Translations under genes and position numbers: made by a program
Notes under the pieces: generated by a model
Databases searched by the model: none
Told to the model about the DNA's origin: nothing
The model's input: only the letters and a program-made list of their open reading frames with translations
In this document: positions 27,071 to 36,575 of the stretch, piece by piece
Layout: each line of letters begins with the position of its first letter
Position numbering within the stretch: position 1 is the stretch's first letter
Source of the DNA: CAYPZL01 sp964415045
GTDB taxonomy: Bacteria > Planctomycetota > Phycisphaerae > Sedimentisphaerales > Anaerobacaceae
Assembly (NCBI GenBank): GCA_964415045.1
Contig: CAYPZL010000027.1
Span: 1-41,196, forward strand
Reading direction: 5' to 3'
Length of the DNA: 41,196 nt

Positions 27071-27190
27071 AGCGGGCAAGGGCAAGCGATGCTGCAAACC
27101 GACGCGACCCCACGACTCGACGTGCGAGAGCCGGTACTGCGCGAGGACAAACAATACGGATTAGAAGAGACTCTCGGGCTGTCGGCCTCT

Positions 27191-27290
27191 GTCATCCTGA
27201 GCCGCAGGCGAAGGATCTGGCCTGCGAAGGAGAAGTCTCTCTCGCACGCGGCCCGGGGCCTTCACTCCGCTGCGCTTCGTTCAGGATGAC
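27191..27290. repeat. ~100-bp element with 10-bp terminal inverted repeats
   Basis: GTCATCCTGA (27191-27200) and TCAGGATGAC (27281-27290) are exact inverted repeats. The similarity continues inwards on both arms (GC.GAAGG types). The motif GTCATCCTGAGC...GAAGGATCT is familiar from dispersed intergenic repeats of many bacterial genomes. The surrounding gap 27071-27356 (286 bp) holds no gene. The element splits the otherwise continuous cluster. Confidence 0.7.
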
Positions 27291-27356
27291 AAACCGCGCG
27301 TGGGCGAATCATAATCCATATAACGACCGCCTCGCTTCGAGCCGATATCTTCCATA

Positions 27357-28799
27357 ATGTACGCTACCTGTGTCAATGAGATCGACGAGAACGATCTGCT
27401 CTGCGAGTTCGAGGAGCGGACGTCCGATATTCAGCTTCCGTCAGCAATGAATTTCTTCCTCCTGATGGTCTGGCTCGTCGTCTGTGCGGTGGGTCTGGGC
27501 GTCACGTTCCTGGCCGGGAAGGCGGTGGCCGGGGCGGTCATCATCGCCGTTCCCACGTTCGTGGGCATGGTCCTCAAGCCCACGTTCGCTTTGTGTATTC
27601 TGATGCTGGTGCTGCCGACCGGCGCCGGCGTGGGATACCGCCAAGCGTTCAGCCTGGATCGCGGCGTGGGGATCGCCGTGGCGGTGAGCTTCTTCCTGAA
27701 CGTCCTGTTGACGCGGCCTGGCCTGCGCATCCGACACAAGGCCCTCTGGGCCGCCGCCGCCCTGAGCGTCTGGATCTTCTTCGCCTCGCTGCCCCAGCCC
27801 TATTTCGGCCTGGAGATGCGCCGGGCATTCACGCAGTTCCAGCTCGTGCTGCTGATTCTGATCGTGTACTGGATTCTGGAAACGAACTACGAAGGGACGT
27901 TCCGCTGGGCGCTGCGGTCCTACGTTCTGGGCATGGTGGGCACGACCGTGCTGGCCATCAAGACGGGGGCGGCGATCCGCGCGATGCAGGAGACGCGGGA
28001 CGGACGCTACGCCGCAACGCTGGGTAGTTCCATCGATGCGAACATGCTCGCGGCCCTGACCGCGGTCGCCTTCCTTTCGGCTCTCTACCTCTTCGCCCGG
28101 GACAAGAATCCTTTCTGGCGTCTGCTCTACCTGGTGGCGGTCCTGTTCCTGCCGGTCATGCTGCTGAAGATCGGCTCGCGGGGCGGGTTGGTGGCGCTGG
28201 CCTTCACGATGCTCTCACCGCTGTTGTTCGTGCGTCAGGTCGCGCGTCGGCCCGCGCTGGCGGCGTTGCTGCTGTTGGCCGTGCTGGTGGCTTCGTTGTC
28301 CACGGGTCTGCTGATCCGACAGCAAGGTCTGGAAAGCTCCGTGGCCGAGCGTCTGACCGACGTCCATCGCGCGAAGGAGGCTCTGGGCTTTCGAATGGGG
28401 GCTGCCATGGATGCGATGGAGGCGATCTTGTCTCGACCGGCCGGAACGGGCTACTATAGCTGGTTCGAACGAACCGGCAGCCAGATCTGGCCTCACAATG
28501 ATTTCTTCTTCACGCTCGGCGTCTACGGCATTCCGGGCGCGGTTCTGTTCGTGGTCTTCGCCGTCCTGCTGATGCTGACGGTCAAGCGAACGCCCCTGAC
28601 GGCCGAGAAACTGTACGCCCGCGCCGTACTCACGTTTCTGCTGGTGATGGGCCTGAACATCAAGCAGCTCTCCGCAAAATACTACTGGGTATTTCTGGCG
28701 TACGTCCTGGCCGCCGAGCGTTTGGGCTGGTGGCGGGCCGAATCGGCTGATGAACTCGCATACGAAACGGATGAGGCCGTTGCGGATACTGACGATTAG
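27357..28799 (+). CDS. O-antigen polymerase/ligase (Wzy/WaaL-like)
   Basis: This 480-aa membrane protein has about ten hydrophobic helices and a large loop in the middle. It carries the O-antigen ligase (Wzy_C) features SRGGLVALAF, a periplasmic AGTGYYSWFERTGSQIWPHND loop (with H before NDFF) and GVYGIPGAVLFVVFAVL. A start at ATG 27447 (MNFFLLMVW) would remove 30 polar residues. It polymerises lipid-linked repeat units or ligates the chain to an acceptor. The next gene starts before this one ends. Confidence 0.85.
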   Translation: MYATCVNEIDENDLLCEFEERTSDIQLPSAMNFFLLMVWLVVCAVGLGVTFLAGKAVAGAVIIAVPTFVGMVLKPTFALCILMLVLPTGAGVGYRQAFSLDRGVGIAVAVSFFLNVLLTRPGLRIRHKALWAAAALSVWIFFASLPQPYFGLEMRRAFTQFQLVLLILIVYWILETNYEGTFRWALRSYVLGMVGTTVLAIKTGAAIRAMQETRDGRYAATLGSSIDANMLAALTAVAFLSALYLFARDKNPFWRLLYLVAVLFLPVMLLKIGSRGGLVALAFTMLSPLLFVRQVARRPALAALLLLAVLVASLSTGLLIRQQGLESSVAERLTDVHRAKEALGFRMGAAMDAMEAILSRPAGTGYYSWFERTGSQIWPHNDFFFTLGVYGIPGAVLFVVFAVLLMLTVKRTPLTAEKLYARAVLTFLLVMGLNIKQLSAKYYWVFLAYVLAAERLGWWRAESADELAYETDEAVADTDD

Positions 28800-30027
28800 C
28801 CACATGTTTCCCTCGGAGCACGCCCGACGACATGGCACTTTCATCTGTCGCGAGGCGCAGTATCTGCGCGCCCACGGGATCGAATGCCGCTTCTTGGTGG
28901 GTCGTCCGTGGGCGCCCTGGCCGCTGCACCGATTTCGGCGGTGGCGCCGCTATGGGCCCGCCAATCCTTTGGCTCCGCCCGAGCCGCTGGAGGCGCGTCT
29001 CGTGCCATATGGGCGACCGCCCGGCTTTGGTTTCCGCCGGTTCGAGGGAAAATCATTGGCCCACAGCCTGCTGAGGGCCGCACGAGACTGGCATCGGGAA
29101 GAGCCCTTCGACGTAGTGCTGGGGGTCTCGATGCTTCCCGATGCGGAGGCGGCCGTTGTTGTGGGCAAGGATTTGGGCCTGCCCGTAGCGTCTCTGGCGG
29201 TCGGCAGCGACGTGATGGTGTACCCGGACCGGATGCCGGTCCTGTGGCGGCGTCTTTGCGACACGCTGGCGCGCGTGGACCTTCCCGTTGGTGTCAGCCG
29301 CTCGATCTGTCGCAGGCTCGCCGAGACAGGTCGATGCAAACGGGAGCCCGTATGCGTCTACCTCAGTAGAGACCCGAAAGACTTCGCTCCGGCTGCGGAC
29401 AAGGGCTGCGTTCGTGAGCAGCTCGGCTGGCCGACCGACAGTGTCGTGGCCCTCTACGTCGGCGGGCTGATCGAAACGAAGGGGATGGCCGAACTGATAG
29501 CCGCCGCCGAGCCTTTGCTCGCCGGGCACCGGAGCTTCAGGCTCGTCTGCGTAGGCGACGGGCCGTATCGCGACCGGCTCTTCGCCCTGGGAACGCGCGC
29601 GGGCCGGGCGGGGGCCGTCGTGCTGCCCGGTCCGGTCGCACCGGAAGAGGTCCCGCGGCTGTTGCAGGCGTCGGATTTCCTGGTCCTGCCGTCGCACAGC
29701 GAAGGCATGCCCCAGGCGGTGCTGGAGGCGATGAATTGCGCGCTGCCTGTCGTGGCGACGCGCGTGGGCGGGATTCCCGAGGCCGTGCTCGACGGTCGGA
29801 CCGGCCTGCTCGTCGAAGCCAATGACGCCGACGGACTCCGTGACGCCGTGGAACGGATGATAACCGACGAGATCTTCCGGTTGTCCGCCGGAGAGAAGGG
29901 CCTGGCTCGCGCCCGCGAGGTGTTCGACTCGGACCGCAACGCCGCGCGGTTCGCTGAGGCCCTGAAAGAGCTTGCTGGACAAGGCTCGATCGCGCGCCAG
30001 CGGAAGGACGTGCACGCCAATGGGTGA
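28771..30027 (+). CDS. GT4-family glycosyltransferase
   Basis: This 418-aa GT-B glycosyltransferase is read from ATG 28771 (MRPLRILTISHMFPS); ATG 28750 is an alternative. The C-terminal half has the donor-binding signature SEGMPQAVLEAMNCALPVV with the E-x7-E pair, followed by TRVGGIPEAV. The N-terminal half binds the acceptor and starts with the typical strand-loop RILTISHMFPSEHA. It overlaps both neighbouring genes by a few bases, as in a tight operon. The sugar it transfers cannot be read. Confidence 0.85.
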   Translation: MRPLRILTISHMFPSEHARRHGTFICREAQYLRAHGIECRFLVGRPWAPWPLHRFRRWRRYGPANPLAPPEPLEARLVPYGRPPGFGFRRFEGKSLAHSLLRAARDWHREEPFDVVLGVSMLPDAEAAVVVGKDLGLPVASLAVGSDVMVYPDRMPVLWRRLCDTLARVDLPVGVSRSICRRLAETGRCKREPVCVYLSRDPKDFAPAADKGCVREQLGWPTDSVVALYVGGLIETKGMAELIAAAEPLLAGHRSFRLVCVGDGPYRDRLFALGTRAGRAGAVVLPGPVAPEEVPRLLQASDFLVLPSHSEGMPQAVLEAMNCALPVVATRVGGIPEAVLDGRTGLLVEANDADGLRDAVERMITDEIFRLSAGEKGLARAREVFDSDRNAARFAEALKELAGQGSIARQRKDVHANG

Positions 30028-31177
30028 AACGCCGCAACGAGATCGAGCGAGGGTTTGTGTGCTGACGTCCGTGCACCTGCCGTTCGACGGCCGCGTCTTT
30101 CACAAAGAGGCCAAAAGCCTGGCCAAAGCGGGCTTCGACGTCGTGCTCATCGCCTGCCACGACAAAGAAGAAACCGTCGGCGGGGTCCGCATCGTGCCCT
30201 TGCCCCAGCCGAGGAATCGACGTCAGCGCGTGACGAAGGTTCTGTGGCGGCTCTGGCGCCTGGCGGTGAAGGAAGACGCCGACGTCTACCATTTCCACGA
30301 TCCCGAGCTGATCCTCGTGGGGCTGCTTCTGAAACTGCGCGGCAAGAAGATCATCTGGGACGTGCACGAACACTATCCCAACAGCATCCTGGATAAGTTC
30401 TACATCTCAAAGAGCTTGCGGCGGCTGGTCAGCAAATCGTTCGATCTGTTCGAGCGGGCGGTCGTTCGCTTTTTCGACTACGTGATCTACACCACGCCCT
30501 TCGTCGGCGCGCGCTATGAGACCATGAAGATGCCATCGGGCCGGATCGAGAACTATCCGATGGTCGAACTCTCCGAAGCCTTCGATAAGGACCCCCAGGA
30601 GAAGATCATCTACTTAGGCGGCATGTCGAGAATCCGCGGACTCGTGGAGGTCGTCGAGGCGTTCTCGATCGTGGCGAAAAAGCATCCGCGCTGGGAGCTG
30701 CACTTAGTCGGCTCGTCCCGGCCGGCGTCCTTCGAGCAGGAGCTCAAGGACCTCGCCCGCCGGCAGGGCGTCGCGACCAACGTGAAGTTCACCGCCTGGG
30801 TCCCCTACGAAGAAAAAGAGAGGCTCTCGGCGCAGGCCTCCATGGGACTGATCACCTACCTGCCGTACGCGAACAACACGAGCTGCTTGCCCAACAAGCT
30901 GTTTGACTATATGCTGGTGGGCCTGCCGGTGGTCGCGTCGAATTTTCCGCTTTACCGTGAAATCGTGGAGCCGCATCGCTGCGGGCTGCTCGTCGATCCG
31001 TCCCGCCCGGATGAAATCGCCCGGGCGATGGAATACTTGATCGAGCATCCGCAGGAGGCCCGGGACATGGGAGAGAACGGACGCCGCGCCGTGTTTGAGA
31101 AATTCAACTGGACGCATGAGAGCGAAAAGCTCCTGCGAATCTACGAAACCGTATTGAGCGATGAAGGAGGCAAGTGA
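30020..31177 (+). CDS. GT4-family glycosyltransferase (WbuB-like subgroup)
   Basis: The 385-aa product starts at ATG 30020, overlapping the previous stop by 8 bp. The N-terminal half has VCVLTSVHLPFDGRVFHKEA and IWDVHEHYPNSI, the C-terminal half YAPTTS-like ANNTSCLPNKLFDYMLVG and GLPVVASNFPLYREIV. PNKLFDYM is the donor-site block of this GT4 subgroup. A sibling with the same block is encoded at 36568. It probably adds one sugar to the lipid-linked repeat unit. The gene ends one base before the GTG of the 2-epimerase gene. Confidence 0.85.
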   Translation: MGETPQRDRARVCVLTSVHLPFDGRVFHKEAKSLAKAGFDVVLIACHDKEETVGGVRIVPLPQPRNRRQRVTKVLWRLWRLAVKEDADVYHFHDPELILVGLLLKLRGKKIIWDVHEHYPNSILDKFYISKSLRRLVSKSFDLFERAVVRFFDYVIYTTPFVGARYETMKMPSGRIENYPMVELSEAFDKDPQEKIIYLGGMSRIRGLVEVVEAFSIVAKKHPRWELHLVGSSRPASFEQELKDLARRQGVATNVKFTAWVPYEEKERLSAQASMGLITYLPYANNTSCLPNKLFDYMLVGLPVVASNFPLYREIVEPHRCGLLVDPSRPDEIARAMEYLIEHPQEARDMGENGRRAVFEKFNWTHESEKLLRIYETVLSDEGGK

Positions 31178-31178
31178 C

Positions 31179-32279
31179 GTGGCCAGGATTCTGCTGATCG
31201 TGGGAGCGCGACCGAACTTCATGAAGATGGCGCCGCTGTACTTCGAGCTGACGCGGACGAGCGATCTCGAGCCGGCCATTCTGCATACAGGCCAGCATTA
31301 CGACTACGTGATGTCGCAGGCCTTCTTCGAGGACCTGGAGCTTCCCGAGCCGCACTATTTTCTCGGCACGGGCTCAGGCACGCACGCCGAGCAGACGGCC
31401 CGGGTCATGGTCGAGTTTGAGAAGGTGCTTCAGAAGGAAAAGCCCGACCTGGTCGTTGTCTTCGGCGACGTCAATTCCACGCTGGCGTGCAGCCTGACGG
31501 CCAAGAAGCTGCTGGTTCGGGTCGCCCACGTCGAGGCGGGCCTGCGCAGCTTCGACGAGACGATGCCCGAAGAAATCAACCGGCGGGTCACCGACTCCGT
31601 CTCGGACGTGCTGTTCACTCCGTCGAGCGACGGGGATGAGAACTTGCGGAAAGAAGGGGTCGATGCCTCGCGCATCCATTGCGTGGGCAATATCATGATC
31701 GACTCGCTGGCCGGCGTGCTGAGCCGCATCAACCGGGACCACGAGCTGGCGACGCTCGAACAGTTCGGCTTGCGCCGGGGCGAGTATGTTCTGGTGACGC
31801 TGCATCGGCCGTCGAACGTGGATAACAAGGAAAGTCTCGGCCGGATTCTGCGGGTGCTCGATGAGCTGGCCGGCAAGGCGCCGGTGGTCTTCCCGATGCA
31901 TCCGCGCACGAAGAAGAACATCGAGACGTTCGGCATCGACGCGACGTTTCGAGACGCGTTTCACATCGCCGATCCCGTGCGGTACACGCAATTTGTCACG
32001 CTGGAGAAGAACGCGCGCTTCGTCCTGACCGATTCGGGCGGGATTCAGGAAGAGACCACGTACCTGCGGCTTCCCTGTCTGACGCTGCGGCCGAACACGG
32101 AACGGCCCATCACCGTTACCGAGGGGACCAACGAGCTGGCCACGATCGAAACCGTTGCCGAGCAGGCCGGACGAATTCTGGCGGGCGACTGGAAAACCGG
32201 CAGCGTTCCGGCCTTGTGGGACGGCAAAACCGCCGGGCGGATCGTCCAGGTCATTGCCGATGTGGTCGGACGGTCGTGA
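31179..32279 (+). CDS. wecB: UDP-N-acetylglucosamine 2-epimerase (non-hydrolysing)
   Basis: This 366-aa enzyme has the GARPNFMKMAPL N-terminus, FGDVNST, VEAGLRS, PEEINRR and LHRPSNVDN, which hold the catalytic Asp, Glu and His residues of WecB. DSGGIQEE binds the uridine nucleotide. It interconverts UDP-GlcNAc and UDP-ManNAc, providing ManNAc units. I chose GTG 31179 because AAGGAGG lies 8 bases upstream; a frame ATG at 31161 overlaps the previous gene and would have no ribosome site. The 366 aa compare well with ~376 for the E. coli enzyme. Confidence 0.92.
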   Translation: MARILLIVGARPNFMKMAPLYFELTRTSDLEPAILHTGQHYDYVMSQAFFEDLELPEPHYFLGTGSGTHAEQTARVMVEFEKVLQKEKPDLVVVFGDVNSTLACSLTAKKLLVRVAHVEAGLRSFDETMPEEINRRVTDSVSDVLFTPSSDGDENLRKEGVDASRIHCVGNIMIDSLAGVLSRINRDHELATLEQFGLRRGEYVLVTLHRPSNVDNKESLGRILRVLDELAGKAPVVFPMHPRTKKNIETFGIDATFRDAFHIADPVRYTQFVTLEKNARFVLTDSGGIQEETTYLRLPCLTLRPNTERPITVTEGTNELATIETVAEQAGRILAGDWKTGSVPALWDGKTAGRIVQVIADVVGRS

Positions 32280-32330
32280 CGGGACGCCGGACCTGGTAGA
32301 GATTGCACAAACCGAACTCCGGACGCATTC

Positions 32331-33641
32331 ATGAAGATAAGCATTTTTGGCATGGGTTACGTGGGCGTCGTCAGCGGCGCGTGCCTGCTTTGTGACGGCC
32401 ATGAGATCGTGGGTGTCGACCCGGTCGCGGCCAAGGTCGCCGATCTGTCGTGCGGGCGGTCGCCCGTGCAGGAGCCGGGCGTGGCCGAGCTGCTCGCCGC
32501 GGGACACCGGGCCGGCCGGCTGGCCGCCACGACGGAACCCCGGGACGCGCTGGCCGGCAGCGAGATGGCGTGGATCTGCGTGGGGACACCATCGGATCCC
32601 AACGGCGGGATCGATCTTACCGCCGTGGAGGCCGTGGCCGGGCAGATCGGGCGGGTCCTGCGAGGGTCCGCGGACCGGCCGCTGATCGTGCTGCGCAGCA
32701 CGTGTCTGCCGGGTACGTCCGCACAGCGCGTCATCCCGGTCCTGGAACGAGAATCAGGATTGAAGGCGGGACGGGATTTCCACTTCGTCTTTCACCCCGA
32801 GTTTCTTCGAGAGGGGACCGCGGTGCGTGATTTCTTCGAGCCGCCCAAGATCGTCGTCGGAGAAAGCTCCTCGGGCGCAGCGGAGCCCCTGCTGAGACTC
32901 TACCGGGAATATGATGCGCCGGTTTTTCGTCTTTGCCTGGCGGAGGCGGAGACGGTCAAGTATTGTGATAATCTCTTTCATGCCTTGAAGATTACTTTCG
33001 CCAACGAGATCGGCGCGCTCGCCAGGTCGGTCGGCGTCGATGCGCGGCGGGTGGCCGAGGTTTTTTGCGCCGACACCAGGCTCAACATCAGTCCGCGTTA
33101 TTTGCGTCCGGGCCCGGCCTTCGGAGGATCGTGTCTGCCCAAAGACCTGCGTGCGGTTCTGCGCCTGGCCTCGCTCAAATCGGTCAGGTTGCCCATGCTG
33201 GAAAAGATTCTCGAGAGCAACGAGGCCCAGATCGACCAGGTCGTGCGGCGCATTCTCGCGCGGCGGCCCGCGACCGTGGGTATGGTCGGTCTGGCGTTCA
33301 AGGCCGACACCGACGACATGCGCGAGAGTCCCTACGTGAAGGTGGCCAAGGCGCTCATCGGCGAGGGGATCGCGCTGCGGATTTACGACCCGGTGGTTCA
33401 GCCGGACCGATTGATCGGCAGCAACAAGGAGCAGGTGCACAACGCGCTGCGCCATCTCGAAGAGCTGCTGGTCGGCTCGCTGGACGATCTCGGCGCGGCC
33501 GACCTGATCGTTGTGAATCATCCCACCGTCGCCGCCGCGCGCATACGCAGTTGGGTCGATGCCGGCACGGTCGTGCTGGACACGGTCGGGATCGAGGGGC
33601 TCGACCCGTCCACGCCGGGCTATGAAGGCTTGTATTGGTGA
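32331..33641 (+). CDS. nucleotide-sugar 6-dehydrogenase (GDP-mannose dehydrogenase AlgD-like)
   Basis: This 436-aa enzyme has the NAD-binding GMGYVG at 7-12. The central domain carries EFLREGTAV and FANEIG, and the catalytic cysteine is C268 in FGGSCLPKD, the position known for Pseudomonas AlgD. FKADTDDMRES and a C-terminal EGLYW complete the family pattern, also like AlgD. It should oxidise the C6 hydroxyl of GDP-mannose or a UDP-sugar to a uronic acid with two NAD. The length equals AlgD as I know it, but UDP-glucose or UDP-ManNAc activity cannot be excluded. With the WecB gene next door, a UDP-ManNAcA route is an alternative. Confidence 0.88.
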   Translation: MKISIFGMGYVGVVSGACLLCDGHEIVGVDPVAAKVADLSCGRSPVQEPGVAELLAAGHRAGRLAATTEPRDALAGSEMAWICVGTPSDPNGGIDLTAVEAVAGQIGRVLRGSADRPLIVLRSTCLPGTSAQRVIPVLERESGLKAGRDFHFVFHPEFLREGTAVRDFFEPPKIVVGESSSGAAEPLLRLYREYDAPVFRLCLAEAETVKYCDNLFHALKITFANEIGALARSVGVDARRVAEVFCADTRLNISPRYLRPGPAFGGSCLPKDLRAVLRLASLKSVRLPMLEKILESNEAQIDQVVRRILARRPATVGMVGLAFKADTDDMRESPYVKVAKALIGEGIALRIYDPVVQPDRLIGSNKEQVHNALRHLEELLVGSLDDLGAADLIVVNHPTVAAARIRSWVDAGTVVLDTVGIEGLDPSTPGYEGLYW

Positions 33642-33650
33642 GGCCGTAAC

Positions 33651-34913
33651 GTGCGCATCCTCTACATCCATCAGTATTTCGCCTCGCGCCGGGGCCGCAC
33701 CGGGACGCGGTCGTACGAGTTCGGTCGCTACTTAGCCGGCAGGGGCCACCACGTGACCATGATTACCTCCGGATTGGCCAACGAGGAGTTCCCCGTCGCC
33801 GAGGGGAAGTCTTACTCGGAACACGAAGTTGACGGGATTCGGGTGGTCTCGGTCGCCGCGGCCTACAACGATCCGCACGTTGGAACGGCTACGCCCGGCT
33901 GGCGGCGCATGCTCAAGTTCTATGAGTTCGCGCGCACGGCGTCCCGCGTTGGCAAGAGCCTCGACAAGCCCGATGTCGTCTTCGCCACGCACACACCACT
34001 GACGGTGGGACTGGCGGGCAAGGTCCTGGCGCGCCATTTTGGCGTTCCGTTTGTCTTCGAGGTGCGCGACCTCTGGCCCGAGGCGCTGGTCAACGTGGGG
34101 GCGCTGCGAAATCCGCTTGCCGTCGGGTGGCTGCGACGCATGGCCCGCAGGCTCTACCGCGCCGCCGACCACGTCGTGGCCCTGTCGCCCGGCATGAAGG
34201 AGGGGATTGTTCGCACCGGCGTGCCGGCCGAAAAGGTGACGATGATCCCGAACGCCAGCGACCTGGACCTGTTTCGCCCCGGCCTCGACGGCAGCGCGTC
34301 GCGCGAACGTTTGGGGCTCGGCGTGCGTTTCGCAGCCCTCTATTTCGGGGCGATGGGGACCGCCAACGGTCTGGAATATGCCATTGAAGCCGCGCGTCTT
34401 CTGGCCCGTCGAGGCCGGGATGACATCGTGCTCGTGCTCCACGGCAGCGGGGGCAAACGACCCGAGCTTCGGGCTCTGGCCCAACAGTACGGGCTCGGCA
34501 ACGTGGTCTTCAGCGACCTGGTGCCGGACAAGGCGGAAGTGGCCCGGATCGTGGCCGGCTGCGACGTGTGCATGACAATCTACCGGGCGGCGAAGGAACA
34601 CACGTGGTCGCCCAACAAGATGTTCGATGCGCTGGCGGCGGGCAAACCCGTGCTGATCAACGTGCCGGGTTGGCTGGGTGAGACGATTGAGAAGAACCGG
34701 TGCGGCCGGTCGCTGGACCCGCACCGGCCCGAGGCGCTCGCCGATGCACTCGAGGACCTTTCCGGCGACCCCGAGTTGTGCCGGCGGATGGGCGAGAACG
34801 CCCGCGCCCTGGCCGAGCGCGAATTCGACCGGCGCATCCTGGCCGAACGCCTGGAGAACGTCCTCCTCAACGTCGTCGGATGCGCCGAAAAGAAAACGGA
34901 GCGCCGTCGATGA
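33651..34913 (+). CDS. GT4-family glycosyltransferase (WbuB-like)
   Basis: The 420-aa product starts at GTG 33651 (RILYIHQYFASRRG); GAGG precedes it. The GT-B fold shows HQYFASRRGRTGTRSYEFG at the N-terminus and VFEVRDLWPEALV in the acceptor domain, a hallmark of WbuB-type enzymes (L-fucosamine transferases and relatives). The donor site reads SPNKMFDALAAGKPVLINV. It ends in an ATGA overlap with the acyltransferase gene. The precise sugar is unknown. Confidence 0.85.
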   Translation: MRILYIHQYFASRRGRTGTRSYEFGRYLAGRGHHVTMITSGLANEEFPVAEGKSYSEHEVDGIRVVSVAAAYNDPHVGTATPGWRRMLKFYEFARTASRVGKSLDKPDVVFATHTPLTVGLAGKVLARHFGVPFVFEVRDLWPEALVNVGALRNPLAVGWLRRMARRLYRAADHVVALSPGMKEGIVRTGVPAEKVTMIPNASDLDLFRPGLDGSASRERLGLGVRFAALYFGAMGTANGLEYAIEAARLLARRGRDDIVLVLHGSGGKRPELRALAQQYGLGNVVFSDLVPDKAEVARIVAGCDVCMTIYRAAKEHTWSPNKMFDALAAGKPVLINVPGWLGETIEKNRCGRSLDPHRPEALADALEDLSGDPELCRRMGENARALAEREFDRRILAERLENVLLNVVGCAEKKTERRR

Positions 34914-35437
34914 GAATCGCACGACTTCTGTACAAAATCCGCGGCAAGGACGTTCCGTACTATGCGGATTACCCGCTTTGGCTTATAATCTGGAAGCCCA
35001 TTCGCAAATGGCTCAACGTGGTGTTGATTCCCAATATCGTTTCGGCCCGTTTGCGAGTTGCGCTGTACCGGCTCATCGGTTTTCGGATTGGTCGGAACGT
35101 GTTCATTGGCATGAAATGTTACATGGATGATGTGGACCCGGCGCTGACCACGGTCGGGGACAACGCGGTGATTTCGTACGGGACCTATTTCGCCGTGCAC
35201 GGTCTCGATCAGGAGCACACGCCGATTCACATCGGAGAGAACGCCTATATCGGCATGCGCTGCACGGTGATTTCGGGCAAGAGCGGGATCACCATCGGGC
35301 GCAACGCCGTGATCGGGGCCGGGTCGCTGGTCAACCAGTCGGTCCCGGACAACGCCGTGGCGGTGGGCTGCCCGATTCGTATCACGGGCACCCGCGACGC
35401 AGAATCGCGCGGCGACACGGACGACAAGCGTCTCTGA
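34910..35437 (+). CDS. hexapeptide-repeat acyltransferase
   Basis: This 175-aa protein starts at ATG 34910, sharing ATGA with the preceding stop. An N-terminal amphipathic segment (WLIIWKPIRKWLNVVLIPN) precedes a left-handed beta-helix with hexapeptide repeats, IHIGENAYIGMRCTVIS and ITIGRNAVIGAGSLVN. It ends PDNAVAVGCPIRI. Such trimeric enzymes transfer acetyl groups from acetyl-CoA to sugars. The likely role is O-acetylation of the repeat unit. The frame is open upstream, but that part is a shadow of the glycosyltransferase gene. Confidence 0.85.
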   Translation: MRIARLLYKIRGKDVPYYADYPLWLIIWKPIRKWLNVVLIPNIVSARLRVALYRLIGFRIGRNVFIGMKCYMDDVDPALTTVGDNAVISYGTYFAVHGLDQEHTPIHIGENAYIGMRCTVISGKSGITIGRNAVIGAGSLVNQSVPDNAVAVGCPIRITGTRDAESRGDTDDKRL

Positions 35438-35474
35438 CGCAGAACGAATCAAGATATTGACTGAAGGAAGGACC

Positions 35475-36575
35475 ATGGAAGTACCTTTGTTGGATCTGAG
35501 GGCACAATACGCAACGATCAAGGACGAGGTTCTGGCGGCGGTCTCGGAGGTGTTGGACTCGCAGCGCTGCATCGGCGGGCCGAAGGTGGAGGAGCTGGAG
35601 AAACAAATCGCGGCGGTCAGCGACTGCAAATACGGCGTCGGCGTCTCCAGCGGAACCGACGCGATCCTGAACGTCCTGATGAGCCTGGAGATCGGCCCGG
35701 GCGACGAGGTCATCACGACACCGTTTACCTTCTTCGCCACCGTAGGTTGCATCGCCCGCGTCGGGGCCCGGCCGGTCTTCGTGGATATCGACCCGCAGAC
35801 GTACAATATCGACCCGGCCCTGATCGAGGCGGCGGTGACGGACAAGACGAAAGCGATCATGCCGGTCCACTTATTCGGCCAGATGGCGGACATGGACCCG
35901 ATCATGGAGGTGGCCCGCAAGCACGACCTGGCTGTGATCGAGGACGCCGCCCAGTCGATCACCAGCACGTACAAAGGTCGGAAGGCGGGCAGCGTCGGCG
36001 CCGCCGGGTGCTTCAGCTTCTTTCCTAGCAAGAATCTGGGTGGCATCGGCGACGGCGGCATGGTCGTGACCAACGACGAGGCGCTCCACAAGCGGCTCGT
36101 GCTGATGCGCAACCACGGGATGGCCCCGAAGTACTACCACAAGTACGTCGGGGCGAACTTTCGCCTGGACCCGATTCAGGCGGCGGCCCTGCTGGTGAAG
36201 CTGCCGCACCTGGACGAATGGTCGCAGGGCCGCCGGGACAACGCGGCGTATTACAACGAGAAGTTTGCCGGTACGGTCGTGCGGACGCCTTATATAAGCC
36301 CGGATTGCGAAACGATTTACAATCAGTACTGCATCCGCGTGCCGCGCCGCGACGAAGTGGTCGCCCATTTGCACGCCTTTCACATCGGCTGCGAAATCTA
36401 TTACCCCGTGCCGGCCCATTTACAGGAGTGCTTCGCGTACCTGGGCTACCGGCGGGGCGACTTCCCCGAATCGGAGAAGGCGGCCGGCGAGATCATGGCG
36501 CTGCCGGTCTATCCCGAGCTGACCGACGAGATGCAGGACGCGGTCGCAGAGCAGATTCTCACCTTCCTTGGCTGA
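35475..36575 (+). CDS. DegT/DnrJ/EryC1/StrS family sugar aminotransferase
   Basis: The 366-aa product starts at ATG 35475, with GAAGGAAGG just upstream. This PLP fold type I enzyme has SSGTDAIL, the VIEDAAQSI acid for PLP, and the SFFPSKNLG motif with the internal aldimine lysine K186. The N-terminal block VPLLDLRAQY is typical of sugar aminotransferases such as WbpE, FdtB or WecE. It transfers an amino group, usually from glutamate, to a keto sugar nucleotide. No dedicated dehydratase partner other than the SDR enzyme is visible in the window. The next gene's TTG start overlaps by 8 bp. Confidence 0.92.
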   Translation: MEVPLLDLRAQYATIKDEVLAAVSEVLDSQRCIGGPKVEELEKQIAAVSDCKYGVGVSSGTDAILNVLMSLEIGPGDEVITTPFTFFATVGCIARVGARPVFVDIDPQTYNIDPALIEAAVTDKTKAIMPVHLFGQMADMDPIMEVARKHDLAVIEDAAQSITSTYKGRKAGSVGAAGCFSFFPSKNLGGIGDGGMVVTNDEALHKRLVLMRNHGMAPKYYHKYVGANFRLDPIQAAALLVKLPHLDEWSQGRRDNAAYYNEKFAGTVVRTPYISPDCETIYNQYCIRVPRRDEVVAHLHAFHIGCEIYYPVPAHLQECFAYLGYRRGDFPESEKAAGEIMALPVYPELTDEMQDAVAEQILTFLG

